A stretch of DNA of 64,000 nt from Pedobacter segetis. Its GTDB lineage: Bacteria; Bacteroidota; Bacteroidia; Sphingobacteriales; Sphingobacteriaceae. Below the pieces are notes generated by a model that made no database searches, had not been told where the DNA came from, and saw only the letters and a list, made by a program, of their open reading frames with translations. The position numbers and the translations under genes are program-made. Of this stretch, positions 7,517 through 16,794 are shown piece by piece. Location of the stretch: contig NZ_JAEHFY010000001.1 in assembly GCF_016623585.1 (NCBI RefSeq), positions 124,001 through 188,000 on the forward strand, given 5' to 3'. Within the stretch, counting starts at the first letter, position 1, and each line of letters begins with the position of its first letter.

Positions 7517-9082
7517 TTAAATTGTTTTCAAGACGGCATCTGCACAAGCTTGTCCGTCTATGGCAGCAGAAATGATGCCACCCGCATAGCCCGCCCCTTC
7601 CGCACAAGGGAATAAGCCTTTAATCTGTGGATGTTGTAAACTGTCTTTGTCTCTAGGGATACGGACTGGCGAGGAAGTTCTTGATTCTACGCCAACCAAA
7701 ACAGCTTCATTGGTAAAATATCCCCCGTTACCATAAACCGAAGGAATCTTTTTGCCAAATTGAGGTAAAGCGTCTTTTATCCGTTCGCTGATAAACGAGG
7801 GTAAAACCTGATGTAGATCGGCAGATGTTAAGCCGGGTAAATAAGAATTTAGAGGCAAATCCGTTGAAACTTTATGGTTTACAAAATCTACCATTCTTTG
7901 CGCCGGAGCTTTTAGATTCCCTCCACCGGCATTAAACGCCAACCTTTCTATTTTTGATTGAAACTCTAATAGGGCAAACGGGTCTTCATCGGGGTTTTTG
8001 GACACATCATTTACACTTACCTGCACAACTGTACCAGAATTAGCAAAAGGATTGTTCCTTTTAGAAGGGCTCCACCCGTTTACAACAATTTCGTTTTCAT
8101 CGGTAGCGCATGGCGCTATAATGCCCCCGGGGCACATGCAAAAAGAAAAAACGCCCCTATCTTTAACCTGGGTAACCAAACTATAGTAAGAAGGCGGAAG
8201 GTTTTGATGCCGGGCACTACAATGATATTGAGCTTGATCAATAATATATTGTGGATGCTCTATCCTTACGCCCAAAGCAAAAGGTTTTGCCTCTAATAAA
8301 ACGCCTTTATCCCGCAACAAATAATAAATATCTTTTGCAGAATGCCCGGTTGCCAAAATTAAATGTTTGGTTTCAAAATTTCCCCTGTTGGTTATTGCGG
8401 CTTTTATCTGTTGATTTTTTATCTCCAGATCCATCAGTTTGGTGCCAAAATGAATTTCTCCACCAGCGTTTAAAATCGTTTCACGAATTTCTGTTATAAT
8501 CTGTGGGAGTTTATTGGTTCCAATATGGGGGCGGGCATCAATCAAAATATCCTCGGTTGCACCATGTTGCACCAAAATCTGCAGCATTTTATTTACATCT
8601 CCTCGTTTATCCGATCTTGTATAAAGCTTCCCATCAGAATAGGTGCCCGCCCCACCCTCGCCAAAACAGTAATTAGACTCTGGGTTTAATTTCCCTACTT
8701 TGTTGATGGCCGCTAAATCCCTTCTGCGTTCTTTAACGTCTTTTCCACGCTCTATAATTATCGGCTTTAAGCCTAACTCTATTAAACGCAATGCGGCAAA
8801 CAAGCCCGCTGGCCCGGCACCAACTATTAAAACAGACTTGGCATTTTTAACATCTGGATATTTTATCGAATTAATTTCTAAAACAGGTTGCTCATCTACA
8901 TACAAAACAACCTTTAATCTATAAACAGGGTGTTTGCTGCGGGCATCAATAGATCTTTTTCTTATCTTAAAATAACAAAGGCTATGGGGCTTTAGCTTTT
9001 CTTGAAATAAGATCTTAGTTTCGATTTTCTGTAAATCGTGGATATCATCAGGAGAGACAACCAATTCTATTTCTTTGATCAT
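7517..9082 (-). CDS. large NAD(P)/FAD-dependent oxidoreductase (COG2509)
   Basis: A 521-residue flavoprotein. I place the start at MIKEIELVVSPDDIH (CAT 9080-9082); the longer frame adds an unrelated N-terminus. After an N-terminal alpha/beta cap (about 1-80) comes the FAD motif VLIVGAGPAGLFAALRLIE, then ERGKDVKERRRDL, ATGHSAKDIYYLL, and the cysteine-bearing CMCPGGIIAPC. The C-terminal FAD segment PCAEGAGYAGGIISAA is intact. Members are often annotated as FAD-dependent dehydrogenases of unknown substrate. It is the first gene of an operon with the CoA-binding protein. Confidence 0.9.
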   Translation of the reverse strand: MIKEIELVVSPDDIHDLQKIETKILFQEKLKPHSLCYFKIRKRSIDARSKHPVYRLKVVLYVDEQPVLEINSIKYPDVKNAKSVLIVGAGPAGLFAALRLIELGLKPIIIERGKDVKERRRDLAAINKVGKLNPESNYCFGEGGAGTYSDGKLYTRSDKRGDVNKMLQILVQHGATEDILIDARPHIGTNKLPQIITEIRETILNAGGEIHFGTKLMDLEIKNQQIKAAITNRGNFETKHLILATGHSAKDIYYLLRDKGVLLEAKPFALGVRIEHPQYIIDQAQYHCSARHQNLPPSYYSLVTQVKDRGVFSFCMCPGGIIAPCATDENEIVVNGWSPSKRNNPFANSGTVVQVSVNDVSKNPDEDPFALLEFQSKIERLAFNAGGGNLKAPAQRMVDFVNHKVSTDLPLNSYLPGLTSADLHQVLPSFISERIKDALPQFGKKIPSVYGNGGYFTNEAVLVGVESRTSSPVRIPRDKDSLQHPQIKGLFPCAEGAGYAGGIISAAIDGQACADAVLKTI

Positions 9083-9171
9083 GATATTTTGTCGGGTTTT
9101 TATCCCGAAGTGTAACAAAGGTATGAAAATTGAGTCCAAAGTGTTAAATTGAAAAAAATTATAAAACGGAC

Positions 9172-9756
9172 ATGAAAAAATTACTATTTGGCTTTATTGC
9201 CTTAATTACGGCCGCATCGTTAAGTTCTTGTGGTTACAATAGCTCTGTTACCAAAGACGAGAAAGTAAAAGCCCAATGGGGCGAGGTAGAAAACCAGTAC
9301 CAAAGAAGGGCCGATCTAATCCCTAATTTGGTTAATACGGTTAAAGGTGCGGCAGATTTTGAGAAAAGCACCCTTACCCAAGTAATCGAGGCCAGGGCAA
9401 AAGCTACATCAGTACAAATTGACCCCAATAAATTGACCCCAGAAAACATTCAGAAGTTTCAAAGCGCACAAGGAGAGGTTGGCCAGGCTTTGGGCAGATT
9501 GATGGTGGTTTCTGAAAGATACCCAGAACTAAAGGCTAACGCGAATTTCCAAGAATTACAAGCTCAATTAGAGGGCACAGAAAACAGGATTACCGTTGCC
9601 AGAAGAGATTTTAACCTTGCCGTACAAGATTATAACACCAATATCAGGACTTTTCCTAACAATATTTTTGCTGGGATGTTCGGCTTTCAACAAAAGGGAA
9701 GTTTTGCTGCCGAAGCAGGTGCCGATAAAGCACCAAAAGTTGATTTTAAAAATTAA
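9172..9756 (+). CDS. lemA: LemA family lipoprotein
   Basis: A 194-residue LemA protein with a lipoprotein signal (lipobox LSSC, Cys20) followed by a long helical bundle. The family signature is visible: VKAQWGEVENQYQRRADLIP and LVNTVKGAADFE, then RDFNLAVQDYN and FPNNIFAGMFGFQ. It is anchored to the periplasmic side of a membrane. It is followed 66 bases later by two TPM-domain genes, the standard LemA-TPM arrangement of Bacteroidota; the molecular role of LemA is unknown. Confidence 0.95.
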   Translation: MKKLLFGFIALITAASLSSCGYNSSVTKDEKVKAQWGEVENQYQRRADLIPNLVNTVKGAADFEKSTLTQVIEARAKATSVQIDPNKLTPENIQKFQSAQGEVGQALGRLMVVSERYPELKANANFQELQAQLEGTENRITVARRDFNLAVQDYNTNIRTFPNNIFAGMFGFQQKGSFAAEAGADKAPKVDFKN

Positions 9757-9822
9757 GAACTTTCAAAAACTTATTTTGAGCCGTTTTAAGGTTTATGATC
9801 GGTTTTAGTAAATAATCAAACC

Positions 9823-10251
9823 ATGAGCGCATTAAGCGATAAAGAGCAAGAAAAAATAAAGCAATCTATAGAGTGGGCAGAGAAAGCAACCAGCGGGGAA
9901 GTGAGGGTTTGCATAGAAAGCAAGTGCGAAAAAGAAGCTTATGAAAGAGCCGTTGAGTGTTTTTATGATTTAAAAATGGATGCCACCGCTCTTAGGAACG
10001 GAGTATTGGTTTATGTGGCGATGGATTCTAAAAAGTTGGCCATTATTGGCGATGAAGGAATAAATAAGGCTGTTCCGCCAGATTTTTGGAAAAGCGCTAA
10101 AGATTTAATGATCGATAAATTTAAGAAGAACGAGATTGCAGAAGGCATTAGCTTGGGGGTTATTGAAGCAGGAAAGCAATTGAAAAAATATTTCCCATAC
10201 CAAAGCAATGATATTAATGAACTACCAGACGATATTGTTTTCTTAAATTGA
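9823..10251 (+). CDS. TPM-domain protein without signal peptide
   Basis: A 142-residue TPM (TLP18.3/Psb32/MOLO-1) domain protein with no signal peptide, so probably cytosolic or peripheral. The TPM core is seen in the SGEVRVCIESKC strand, LRNGVLVYVAMDSKKLAII and the GDEGINKAVP metal/phosphate-binding-like loop. Its TGA stop overlaps the next start by one base (TGATG), so translation of the two TPM genes is likely coupled. Confidence 0.88.
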   Translation: MSALSDKEQEKIKQSIEWAEKATSGEVRVCIESKCEKEAYERAVECFYDLKMDATALRNGVLVYVAMDSKKLAIIGDEGINKAVPPDFWKSAKDLMIDKFKKNEIAEGISLGVIEAGKQLKKYFPYQSNDINELPDDIVFLN

Positions 10252-11045
10252 TGCCCAAATACATGAAGAACTTTTTTTTAACCATTAGCCTTGGGTTTAT
10301 TTCGTTTCTTGGCTTCTCTCAAAATTTTCCCACAAAACCAGATCGTTTAGTTAACGATTATACCAACACTTTAAGCGCTTCTCAAATTGCCGATTTAGAA
10401 AGCAAATTGGTTGCTTTTGATGACTCTACCTCTATACAGGTTGCGGTGGTATTGATCAAAACATTAGATGGTTATGATATCCAAGATTATGGCTATCAAT
10501 TAGGCAGGGCTTGGGGAATTGGAGGAAAGGGTAAAAATACCGGGATTTTGGTATTGGCCTCTATTGGCGATAGAAAAATAACCATACAAACCGGTTATGG
10601 AATGGAAGGCGCTTTGCCCGATGCCATTGCAAAGCGGATCATTGAAAACGAAATAAAACCAAACTTTAGGGCGGGAGATTATTTTGCTGGACTTGATGCG
10701 GGCACAAATGCCATTATTAGCTATACAAAAGGAGAATATAAAAATACAGACCCTAAAAAATCTGGAAAAAGCAGTGGCTTTCCTGTTGGCTTGGTCGTTC
10801 TGATTGTCATCATCGTGATCAGTTTGATTAGTAGGGGCGGCCGGGGCGGTGGCGGACGAAATGTGATTGGCGGAAGAGGCGCAGCAAATATATTTTGGTG
10901 GTCCTTACTTTCTGGGATGGGAAACAGCGGAAGAGGTGGTGGATTTGGCGGCGGCGGCGGTTTTGGCGGCGGCTCTTCTGGCGGCGGTTTTGGTGGCTTT
11001 GGCGGAGGGAGTTTTGGTGGCGGCGGAGCCAGCGGAGGCTGGTAA
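10251..11045 (+). CDS. secreted/membrane TPM-domain protein with glycine-rich tail
   Basis: This 264-residue protein has a signal peptide ending in SQN, a TPM domain (about residues 30-155; IQVAVVLIK, GILVLASIGDRKITIQTGYG), one transmembrane helix near residue 180 (VGLVVLIVIIVISL) and a tail of Gly-Phe-Gly-Gly-Ser repeats. The ATG at 10251 overlaps the previous stop; an ATG at 10263 would give a shorter, cleaner signal peptide (MKNFFLTISLGF). It is the classic YgcG-like partner of LemA. Confidence 0.9.
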   Translation: MPKYMKNFFLTISLGFISFLGFSQNFPTKPDRLVNDYTNTLSASQIADLESKLVAFDDSTSIQVAVVLIKTLDGYDIQDYGYQLGRAWGIGGKGKNTGILVLASIGDRKITIQTGYGMEGALPDAIAKRIIENEIKPNFRAGDYFAGLDAGTNAIISYTKGEYKNTDPKKSGKSSGFPVGLVVLIVIIVISLISRGGRGGGGRNVIGGRGAANIFWWSLLSGMGNSGRGGGFGGGGGFGGGSSGGGFGGFGGGSFGGGGASGGW

Positions 11046-11106
11046 TTATAGCTTTATCGATAAAAGTTTAAGACCGGCCCAAATAATTCTAATTAACTAT
11101 AGAAAT

Positions 11107-11143
11107 AAAAAAGCCCACTTTGGATTTTCAAAGCGGGCTTTTT
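11107..11143. terminator. bidirectional terminator between the TPM operon and rpsP
   Basis: AAGCCC-A-CTTTG pairs with CAAAG-C-GGGCTT around GATTTT, with an A run before and T run after. It can end transcription of both converging genes. Confidence 0.85.
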
Positions 11144-11159
11144 ACTACTTAATTTTTTA

Positions 11160-11795
11160 CTAAGCTTCAGGGGTTTTTTCTTCCTTAACCTCGGCAGCAG
11201 GAGTTTCCTCGGCAGCAACCTCGGCCTCTTCTTTAACCTCCGCAACAGGAGCTTCTTCAACCACCTCAGTTGGTGTTTCTGCCTCAGTAGTTTCAGCAAC
11301 CGGTGCTTCCTCTACGGCAGGGGCTTCTTCAACAACAGGGGCGTTTTTAGCTGCAATTGCAGCTGCTTGTGCTTCTTTTTTCTTGGTTTCTGCAGCCAAG
11401 GCCGATTTCTTAACCTCTGCTTTAGAAGAAACTAAACCTTCTTTTTTAGCGCTGATTTCTTTGTTTTTTCCTTCTAACCAAACGTTAAATTTCTCGTTTG
11501 CTTGTTCTTCTGTTAAAGCGCCTTTTCTAACACCACCGTTTAAATGGTTTTTGTAAAGTACACCTTTGTAAGAAAGGATAGCTTTTGTGGTATCGGTGGG
11601 CGTTGCCCCAGTACCTACCCAAGCCACAGCTTTATCAAAATTTAATTCGATAGTTGCGGGGTTTGTGTTTGGATTGTAAGAACCTAATCTTTCGATGAAT
11701 TTACCATCCCTAGGTGATCTTGAATCTGCTACTACGATATAATAAAAAGGTTTTCCTTTTTTACCGTGTCTTTGTAATCTAATTTTAGTTGCCAT
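11160..11795 (-). CDS. rpsP: 30S ribosomal protein S16 with long acidic tail
   Basis: S16 binds 16S rRNA early in 30S assembly. Residues 1-80 are the S16 core ([40 protein letters not shown]). The total is 211 residues, far beyond the 80-90 of most bacteria: a Bacteroidota extension to about residue 135 is followed by some 75 residues of Ala/Glu/Val/Pro repeats ([13 protein letters not shown] and similar). The usual downstream neighbours rimM and trmD are absent; a terminator and a convergent gene follow. Confidence 0.96.
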   Translation of the reverse strand: MATKIRLQRHGKKGKPFYYIVVADSRSPRDGKFIERLGSYNPNTNPATIELNFDKAVAWVGTGATPTDTTKAILSYKGVLYKNHLNGGVRKGALTEEQANEKFNVWLEGKNKEISAKKEGLVSSKAEVKKSALAAETKKKEAQAAAIAAKNAPVVEEAPAVEEAPVAETTEAETPTEVVEEAPVAEVKEEAEVAAEETPAAEVKEEKTPEA

Positions 11796-11845
11796 TTTTT
11801 AATACATTAAATTTTTGCAATATCCCTCTTACACGAAAAGGGACG

Positions 11846-11853
11846 CAAATGTA
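11846..11853 (-). promoter_or_regulatory. -7 element for rpsP
   Basis: On the minus strand TACATTTG is a perfect TAnnTTTG, 50 bases before the rpsP start; TTTAG lies about 19 bases upstream as a weak -33. Confidence 0.5.
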
Positions 11854-11935
11854 AGTTTTTTAAACTTAAAAAGCTAAAGCACAACAAATTATTTTTTGTT
11901 TATCGAAACATAAAAAATCTATTTACATTTATTGC

Positions 11936-12472
11936 ATGAATTTTAAACCGCTGATCTTTGCTTTTATATTTTGTTTCTCTTCTGTGGTTACATTGGCGCA
12001 AGAAAACAAGATATTATTATCCTTTGCTAAAGGGAAAACCGACATTATAAAAAAAGGCGACAATGTTCGCTTGGCATACCCCGTAAGTAAATTGCAACTA
12101 AGGAATATAAGATCAAATCAACAGGTAATCGGTTTTAGGGGAAAGGTAGATTCTATCACAACAGATAAGGTTTATCTTCGTATTGATAAGAGAACGGCCA
12201 AACAAATCATCCTCAACTTCGATGATATTATGGCGATTAAAAAGGTTAATAAATCTTCAGAGCTTTTAACTTTTATCGGCACTTTTGCGGTAATTGGAAC
12301 AGGTGCTGCCCTAGCCGCAAACGTAGCGGATATAAGTCCCGCAATAACGGCATTTTCAGCCGCCTTTTCTGTCTTTCCTGCGGCAATTATAACCGCCAAC
12401 GTTTTTTACCCAACCAAACCAAGCCGTAAAATCGGTAAGGGCTACTCGGCAAAAATCATCACCATTAATTAA
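11936..12472 (+). CDS. conserved secreted/membrane protein of unknown function
   Basis: I do not recognise this 178-residue protein. It has a clear signal peptide (MNFKPLIFAFIFCFSSVVTLAQ), a beta-rich domain of about 75 residues reminiscent of small SH3-like or OB-like barrels (DNVRLAYP, GFRGKVDSI, DKVYLRI, FDDIMAIKKV), then two Ala-rich hydrophobic helices (about 108-130 and 133-155) and a short basic tail. The layout suggests an envelope protein that exposes the barrel to the periplasm. It stands alone. Confidence 0.75.
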   Translation: MNFKPLIFAFIFCFSSVVTLAQENKILLSFAKGKTDIIKKGDNVRLAYPVSKLQLRNIRSNQQVIGFRGKVDSITTDKVYLRIDKRTAKQIILNFDDIMAIKKVNKSSELLTFIGTFAVIGTGAALAANVADISPAITAFSAAFSVFPAAIITANVFYPTKPSRKIGKGYSAKIITIN

Positions 12473-12929
12473 TAAACCCAATTTTTTGGCTTTGAAGCAT
12501 CATGGGTTATTTTCTTCAATTCAGAGCTTTTATTGTTTCTTAATTATCACTCCCGCTTAGTGGTCTCTGCGTCCGCTACGGTTAAAATTAAAACATGAAG
12601 AATGGTTTAAACATATCCGGCTGATTTTCACAGAACTAAATCGACAATATCTCCCATGATGGATTGATAAAGCATGCTTTTTGCGGACAAGAAACTTTTG
12701 CGATTTTAAAACATAGTGTTAAACCTTGAATAATTGATGATTAAATTGATTGAAACATGATTTTATCGTTTTACAATATTGTTCATCAGCCCAATTTTGT
12801 GTTTACCGCATTCCCTGAGGTTACAATTAGAACACGTAGGAATGAAAAAAATGAAGGCTAAACGCAGGCACTTTGAAATCAATCTAAGATCAAAACATAT
12901 TATCAACCCTTTTTTTGTGCTTACAAACA
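12473..12929. other. intergenic region without a recognisable gene
   Basis: No frame here has coding character on either strand. It is AT-rich with a few GC-rich patches (for example TCCCGC near 12552); I see no repeat or RNA gene. The far end is the PDH terminator. Confidence 0.5.
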
Positions 12930-12961
12930 AAAAAACCTCGCCAGTTTGACGAGGTTTTTAA
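12930..12961 (-). terminator. terminator of the pyruvate dehydrogenase operon
   Basis: AACCTCG and CGAGGTT pair across CCAGTTTGA with flanking A and T runs; on the minus strand it follows the E2 gene stop at 12982. Confidence 0.85.
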
Positions 12962-12981
12962 AATCAAATATTCTATTAAGC

Positions 12982-14679
12982 TTATGCCAACAACCTAATT
13001 GGTTGTTCTAATAAAGCTTTTAAAGTTTGTAAAAACTGAGCCCCGGTTGCGCCATCAATTACCCGGTGATCACAACCCAAACTTAATTTCATGATATTAC
13101 CAGGTACAACAGCTCCGTTTTTCACAACTGGAACCTGTTGAATGGCACCAACTGATAAAATTGCCCCATCTGGCGTGTTAATGATAGACGTAAACTCATC
13201 TATACCAAACATCCCCAAGTTTGAAACCGTAAAAGTAGAGCCTTCCCAATCTTTAGGCTGTAATTTTTTGGCCTTTGCTTTTTGAGCGAAATCTTTAACC
13301 TCCATAGAAATGTGGGATAAGCTTTTTCCATCGGCAAAACGTACAACAGGCACTAAAAGCCCATCTTCAATTGCCATTGCAACACCAATATTTGTATGTT
13401 CGTTAAAACGGATTTTATCTCCCCTAAAAGAAGAGTTTACGGCCGGGTGTTGCTTTAAAGCAATGGCTACCGCTTTAATTACAATATCATTAAATGAAAC
13501 TTTTACCGGGGCAACCGTATTAATTTGGGTGCGGGCAGCCATTGCGCCATCCATATCCACAGTAATGTTCAAATAAAAATGTGGAGCGGTAAACAGGCTC
13601 TCTGTTAAACTTCGGCTAATTGCTTTACGCATCTGAGAAACGGGTTTCTCTGTAAACTTCTCTTCTCCAATATATTGAGGAATCACTGGTGCAGGGGCGG
13701 TTGGCTTGCTTGGTGCCGTTGGCGAAGTTTCATTTATTTGGTTAGCAGATTTTTCTGAAGGTTTAAAGTCTTCAATATCTTTTTTGACTATTCTGCCGCC
13801 TTCTGCGCTTCCTTTTACATCATTTAAGTTAATGCCCTTATCTTGCGCTAATTTTTTTGCCAAAGGCGATGCTTTTACACGGCCACCATCACCAGAAGTA
13901 GGATCTTCTGAAGTTGTTGGCTTCTCTTCTTCTTTTGTTTTCTCTTTAACGGGGGCAGCGTTAGTATTTGGGGTTGCAGAAGCAGCTGTTTCTTCTTTTT
14001 TCTCTTCTTTATTCTCTGTAGAAGCATCATTTAATAAAGGAGAAATATCGGTGCCTTCTTTACCCACAATAGCGATGATTCCGTTTACGGGAACGGCTTC
14101 TCCTTCTTTTACCGATAAATAAAGTAACGTACCTTCTTCGTAACCAACCACTTCCATCGTTGCTTTGTCGGTTTCAACGTCTGCTAGGCTATCATCAGCT
14201 TTAATCTTATCGCCAACTTTGAAATTCCATTTGTTAATAACACCTTCTGTCATGGTATCACTAAGTGCGGGCATTCTTATCACAGAGGCAGGGATGTTAG
14301 AAACATCAATTTTTTCTGCTTTTTTAGGCTCTTCTTTGGCAACCGCGGCTTTTTCTTCTTTTTCAGCAGCAGGGCTTTCTGCTTGCTTTTCTTCTTTTTC
14401 GGAGGTTTTCTCTCCCTCTAAAGCGGTTTTATAATCTTCTCCCTCTTTGCCAATTACCGCTATGAGCGTGTCAACAGGTACGGCCTTGCCCTCATCCACA
14501 CCAATATGGAGCAAAACCCCTTCTTGATAGGATTCAAAATCCATAGTAGCTTTATCTGTTTCTATTTCTGCTAGTACATCTCCCGCCTTTACCTTATCAC
14601 CAACTTTTTTGTGCCACTTTGCTAAAACACCTTCGGTCATGGTGTCGCTCATTTTGGGCATTTTTACTGCTTCAGCCAT
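12982..14679 (-). CDS. pdhC: pyruvate dehydrogenase E2, dihydrolipoamide acetyltransferase
   Basis: This subunit transfers the acetyl group from the lipoyl arm to CoA at the core of the PDH complex. The 565-residue protein has two lipoyl domains, with lipoyl lysines Lys43 and Lys172 in ETDKATM, separated by Glu/Lys/Ala-rich linkers; a peripheral-subunit-binding domain near residue 280 (VKASPLAKKLAQDKGI); and the catalytic trimer domain ending in the active-site DHRVIDGATGAQFL. It lies 30 bases after the E1-alpha stop. E1-beta and E3 are not in the window. Confidence 0.95.
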   Translation of the reverse strand: MAEAVKMPKMSDTMTEGVLAKWHKKVGDKVKAGDVLAEIETDKATMDFESYQEGVLLHIGVDEGKAVPVDTLIAVIGKEGEDYKTALEGEKTSEKEEKQAESPAAEKEEKAAVAKEEPKKAEKIDVSNIPASVIRMPALSDTMTEGVINKWNFKVGDKIKADDSLADVETDKATMEVVGYEEGTLLYLSVKEGEAVPVNGIIAIVGKEGTDISPLLNDASTENKEEKKEETAASATPNTNAAPVKEKTKEEEKPTTSEDPTSGDGGRVKASPLAKKLAQDKGINLNDVKGSAEGGRIVKKDIEDFKPSEKSANQINETSPTAPSKPTAPAPVIPQYIGEEKFTEKPVSQMRKAISRSLTESLFTAPHFYLNITVDMDGAMAARTQINTVAPVKVSFNDIVIKAVAIALKQHPAVNSSFRGDKIRFNEHTNIGVAMAIEDGLLVPVVRFADGKSLSHISMEVKDFAQKAKAKKLQPKDWEGSTFTVSNLGMFGIDEFTSIINTPDGAILSVGAIQQVPVVKNGAVVPGNIMKLSLGCDHRVIDGATGAQFLQTLKALLEQPIRLLA

Positions 14680-14709
14680 TTTTATATTAAATATAATATG
14701 TTTTTGAAA

Positions 14710-15705
14710 TTAATCTTTTATGAAAGGATAATCCTTTTGTGCGTAAACGTCTTTATAAAGTTCTTCTGGTTCTGGATAAGGAGATTCTTCAGCAAATTTA
14801 ACAGCTTCATCAACCTGTGATTTAACTTTATCGGCTATTTCTTCAAACCAAGCATCATCGGCCCATTTTTCATTAACTATATGGTTTTTTACCACTTCAA
14901 TAGGGTCTTTTGCTTTATACTCTTCTACCTCTTCTTTTGTGCGATATTTTTGAGGATCGGACATGGAATGGCCTTTGTACCTGTAAGTCCTTATTTCTAA
15001 GAAAGTTGGCCCTTCCCCTTTTCTAGCCCTTTGTACTGCTTCATCCATGGCATTGTGTACGGCAACCGGGTCCATACCGTCAACAGGCATACAAGGCATT
15101 TCATAACCTAAGCCCAATTTATAAATATCTGTGGTATTAGAAGTGCGGGCTACGGAAGTTCCCATGGCGTAACCGTTGTTCTCACAAACAAAAATTACCG
15201 GAAGTTTCCACAACATGGCCATGTTAAAGGTTTCGTTTAATGAACCTTGGCGCACCGCCCCGTCTCCCATGTAGCAAACGTTTACGTTGTCTGTACCTAA
15301 ATATTGTTCAGCGAAAGCGATACCTGCGCCTAAAGGGATTTGACCACCAACAATACCATGGCCACCAAAAAACTTGTTTTCTTTATCAAAAAAGTGCATA
15401 GAACCGCCTTTTCCTTTAGAACAACCAGTCGCTTTCCCGTAAAGTTCTGCCATGGCAGCATTAGGAGACATCCCTTTTGCAATTGGATGGGCATGATCAC
15501 GATAAGCTGTTATCAAGCTATCGTCGGCTTTTGTTGCCGACATGGTGCCCGCAATTACCGCCTCTTGGCCTATATATAGATGACAAAAACCTCTTATTTT
15601 TTGTTGTCCGTATAATTGTCCTGCTTTTTCTTCAAACCTTCTAAGTAGCAGCATCATTTCATACCAATAAAGGTATGTCTCTTTTGTTATCGCAATTGAA
15701 CTCAT
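14710..15705 (-). CDS. pdhA: pyruvate dehydrogenase E1 component, alpha subunit
   Basis: This TPP-dependent subunit decarboxylates pyruvate together with E1-beta. The 331-residue length is normal for alpha subunits. The TPP/Mg motif runs from GDGAVRQGSLNETFNMA to CENNGYAMGTS; the regulatory-loop region RYKGHSMSDPQKYRTKEE is conserved. It starts an operon with the E2 gene. The E1-beta gene is not adjacent, a split seen in other Bacteroidota. Confidence 0.95.
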   Translation of the reverse strand: MSSIAITKETYLYWYEMMLLLRRFEEKAGQLYGQQKIRGFCHLYIGQEAVIAGTMSATKADDSLITAYRDHAHPIAKGMSPNAAMAELYGKATGCSKGKGGSMHFFDKENKFFGGHGIVGGQIPLGAGIAFAEQYLGTDNVNVCYMGDGAVRQGSLNETFNMAMLWKLPVIFVCENNGYAMGTSVARTSNTTDIYKLGLGYEMPCMPVDGMDPVAVHNAMDEAVQRARKGEGPTFLEIRTYRYKGHSMSDPQKYRTKEEVEEYKAKDPIEVVKNHIVNEKWADDAWFEEIADKVKSQVDEAVKFAEESPYPEPEELYKDVYAQKDYPFIKD

Positions 15706-15933
15706 TTGTAAATTCTAATTATGGGAAAGCAAATCTATCAATATCTACGCAAATATAAAACCCGCAATTTCTTTCATTAACGATTAAAAGCGAATTAGGT
15801 GTTAAAAATAGTTAAAACTTTTATTTTAGACTTGCGTAAAACAAACTTTAAACCTAATTTCGCAACTTAACAAAATATAATTTTGTTAAGTTCGTTTTAA
15901 AAGGCAATGTTTAAAACATCAAAATCGCATTAA

Positions 15934-16497
15934 ATGAAGAAAATCTTAATTTTTACTCTTTTAGTTTGCTTTATTTCTACAACAAAAGCTCAAAATTCTA
16001 ATCAAACATCTTCCTCTCCTTCAAAAACCGAAACCTCTGACCCGGATAATCTTGCCAGCCAATTTTTTTCTCAGGTAATGGGCGTGGCAATTTCGGCAAC
16101 CAGCAATACAAAAATGTATCAGTTTATTTATGATTGGCTGGGCACCCCTTATCACCTTGGCGGCGACACCAAAAAAGGAATAGATTGCTCGGGCTTTGCT
16201 TATAAGCTTTATGATAAAACATTTAATACCATTATAGGTAGCAATGCCAGAAATATATTTAGCATGGTTAACCCCATCAATAAAAACGACTTAAAAGAAG
16301 GGGATTTGGTTTTCTTTAAGATACACAGTAAATCTATAAGCCATGTTGGCGTTTACATTGGTGATAACAAATTTGCTCATGCTTCTTCTAGCAGGGGTGT
16401 TATGATTTCTAATTTGAACGAAGCTTACTGGCAACGCTATTTTTATAAGGGCGGGAGGATTTTAGAATCGCTCAAAAGCCAAATGAACGATAATTAA
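15934..16497 (+). CDS. secreted NlpC/P60 (C40) peptidoglycan hydrolase
   Basis: A 187-residue protein with a signal peptide (cleavage after TKAQ, about residue 20) and an NlpC/P60 cysteine peptidase domain. The triad is visible: Cys85 in GIDCSGFAY, His137 in ISHVGVYIGD and His149 in KFAHASSSRG. Such enzymes cleave D-gamma-glutamyl-diaminopimelate links in peptide stems. It is alone on its transcript and is followed by a strong terminator. Confidence 0.93.
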   Translation: MKKILIFTLLVCFISTTKAQNSNQTSSSPSKTETSDPDNLASQFFSQVMGVAISATSNTKMYQFIYDWLGTPYHLGGDTKKGIDCSGFAYKLYDKTFNTIIGSNARNIFSMVNPINKNDLKEGDLVFFKIHSKSISHVGVYIGDNKFAHASSSRGVMISNLNEAYWQRYFYKGGRILESLKSQMNDN

Positions 16498-16509
16498 AGT
16501 ATTTATTTT

Positions 16510-16534
16510 ATCCCGCTTTAGCGGGATTTTTTTT
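16510..16534 (+). terminator. intrinsic terminator
   Basis: ATCCCGC-TTTA-GCGGGAT followed by T8, 12 bases after the NlpC/P60 stop. Confidence 0.9.
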
Positions 16535-16543
16535 GAAACCTTT

Positions 16544-16729
16544 TTAAGACTCATCTTTGGTGGTTCTTACTAAGCTTATCCCCGTAAAGAAAAAGAGGAC
16601 ACCTAAAACACCTAAAACAATAACCGTTCTGGTGTCTCCAGAATGATTTATAAAATTGATGGCTGTATAAATTAGCCCAATTATTCCAAGAATGGTTAAT
16701 ATAGTACCAAATGTTCTTTTTAAGTTCAT
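16544..16729 (-). CDS. small two-helix membrane protein
   Basis: A 61-residue protein with two predicted transmembrane helices (about 8-28 and 36-54) linked by a short polar loop (NHSGDTRT) and ending in a charged tail (RTTKDES). The function is unknown, and no domain is recognised. Codon use and helix pattern support a real gene. It sits alone between the NlpC/P60 terminator and the quinone reductase. Confidence 0.7.
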   Translation of the reverse strand: MNLKRTFGTILTILGIIGLIYTAINFINHSGDTRTVIVLGVLGVLFFFTGISLVRTTKDES

Positions 16730-16794
16730 AACGGTTTATTTGTTTTTGATGTGCTAAAACAAAGATGTTGCCAGTAAATTTTAAAAAACGATTT

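Noticed and set aside
10867-11163. Ala/Val-rich frame over the TPM tail
   Set aside because: It is the frame-shifted reading of the Gly-rich repeats of the TPM protein and runs into the terminator.
11093-11299. Leu/Lys/Arg-rich frame opposite the S16 tail
   Set aside because: It is the out-of-frame reading of the repetitive Ala/Glu tail of S16.
12473-12929. Possible decayed gene in the long spacer before PDH
   Set aside because: All six frames are broken by frequent stops and no protein similarity is recognisable.
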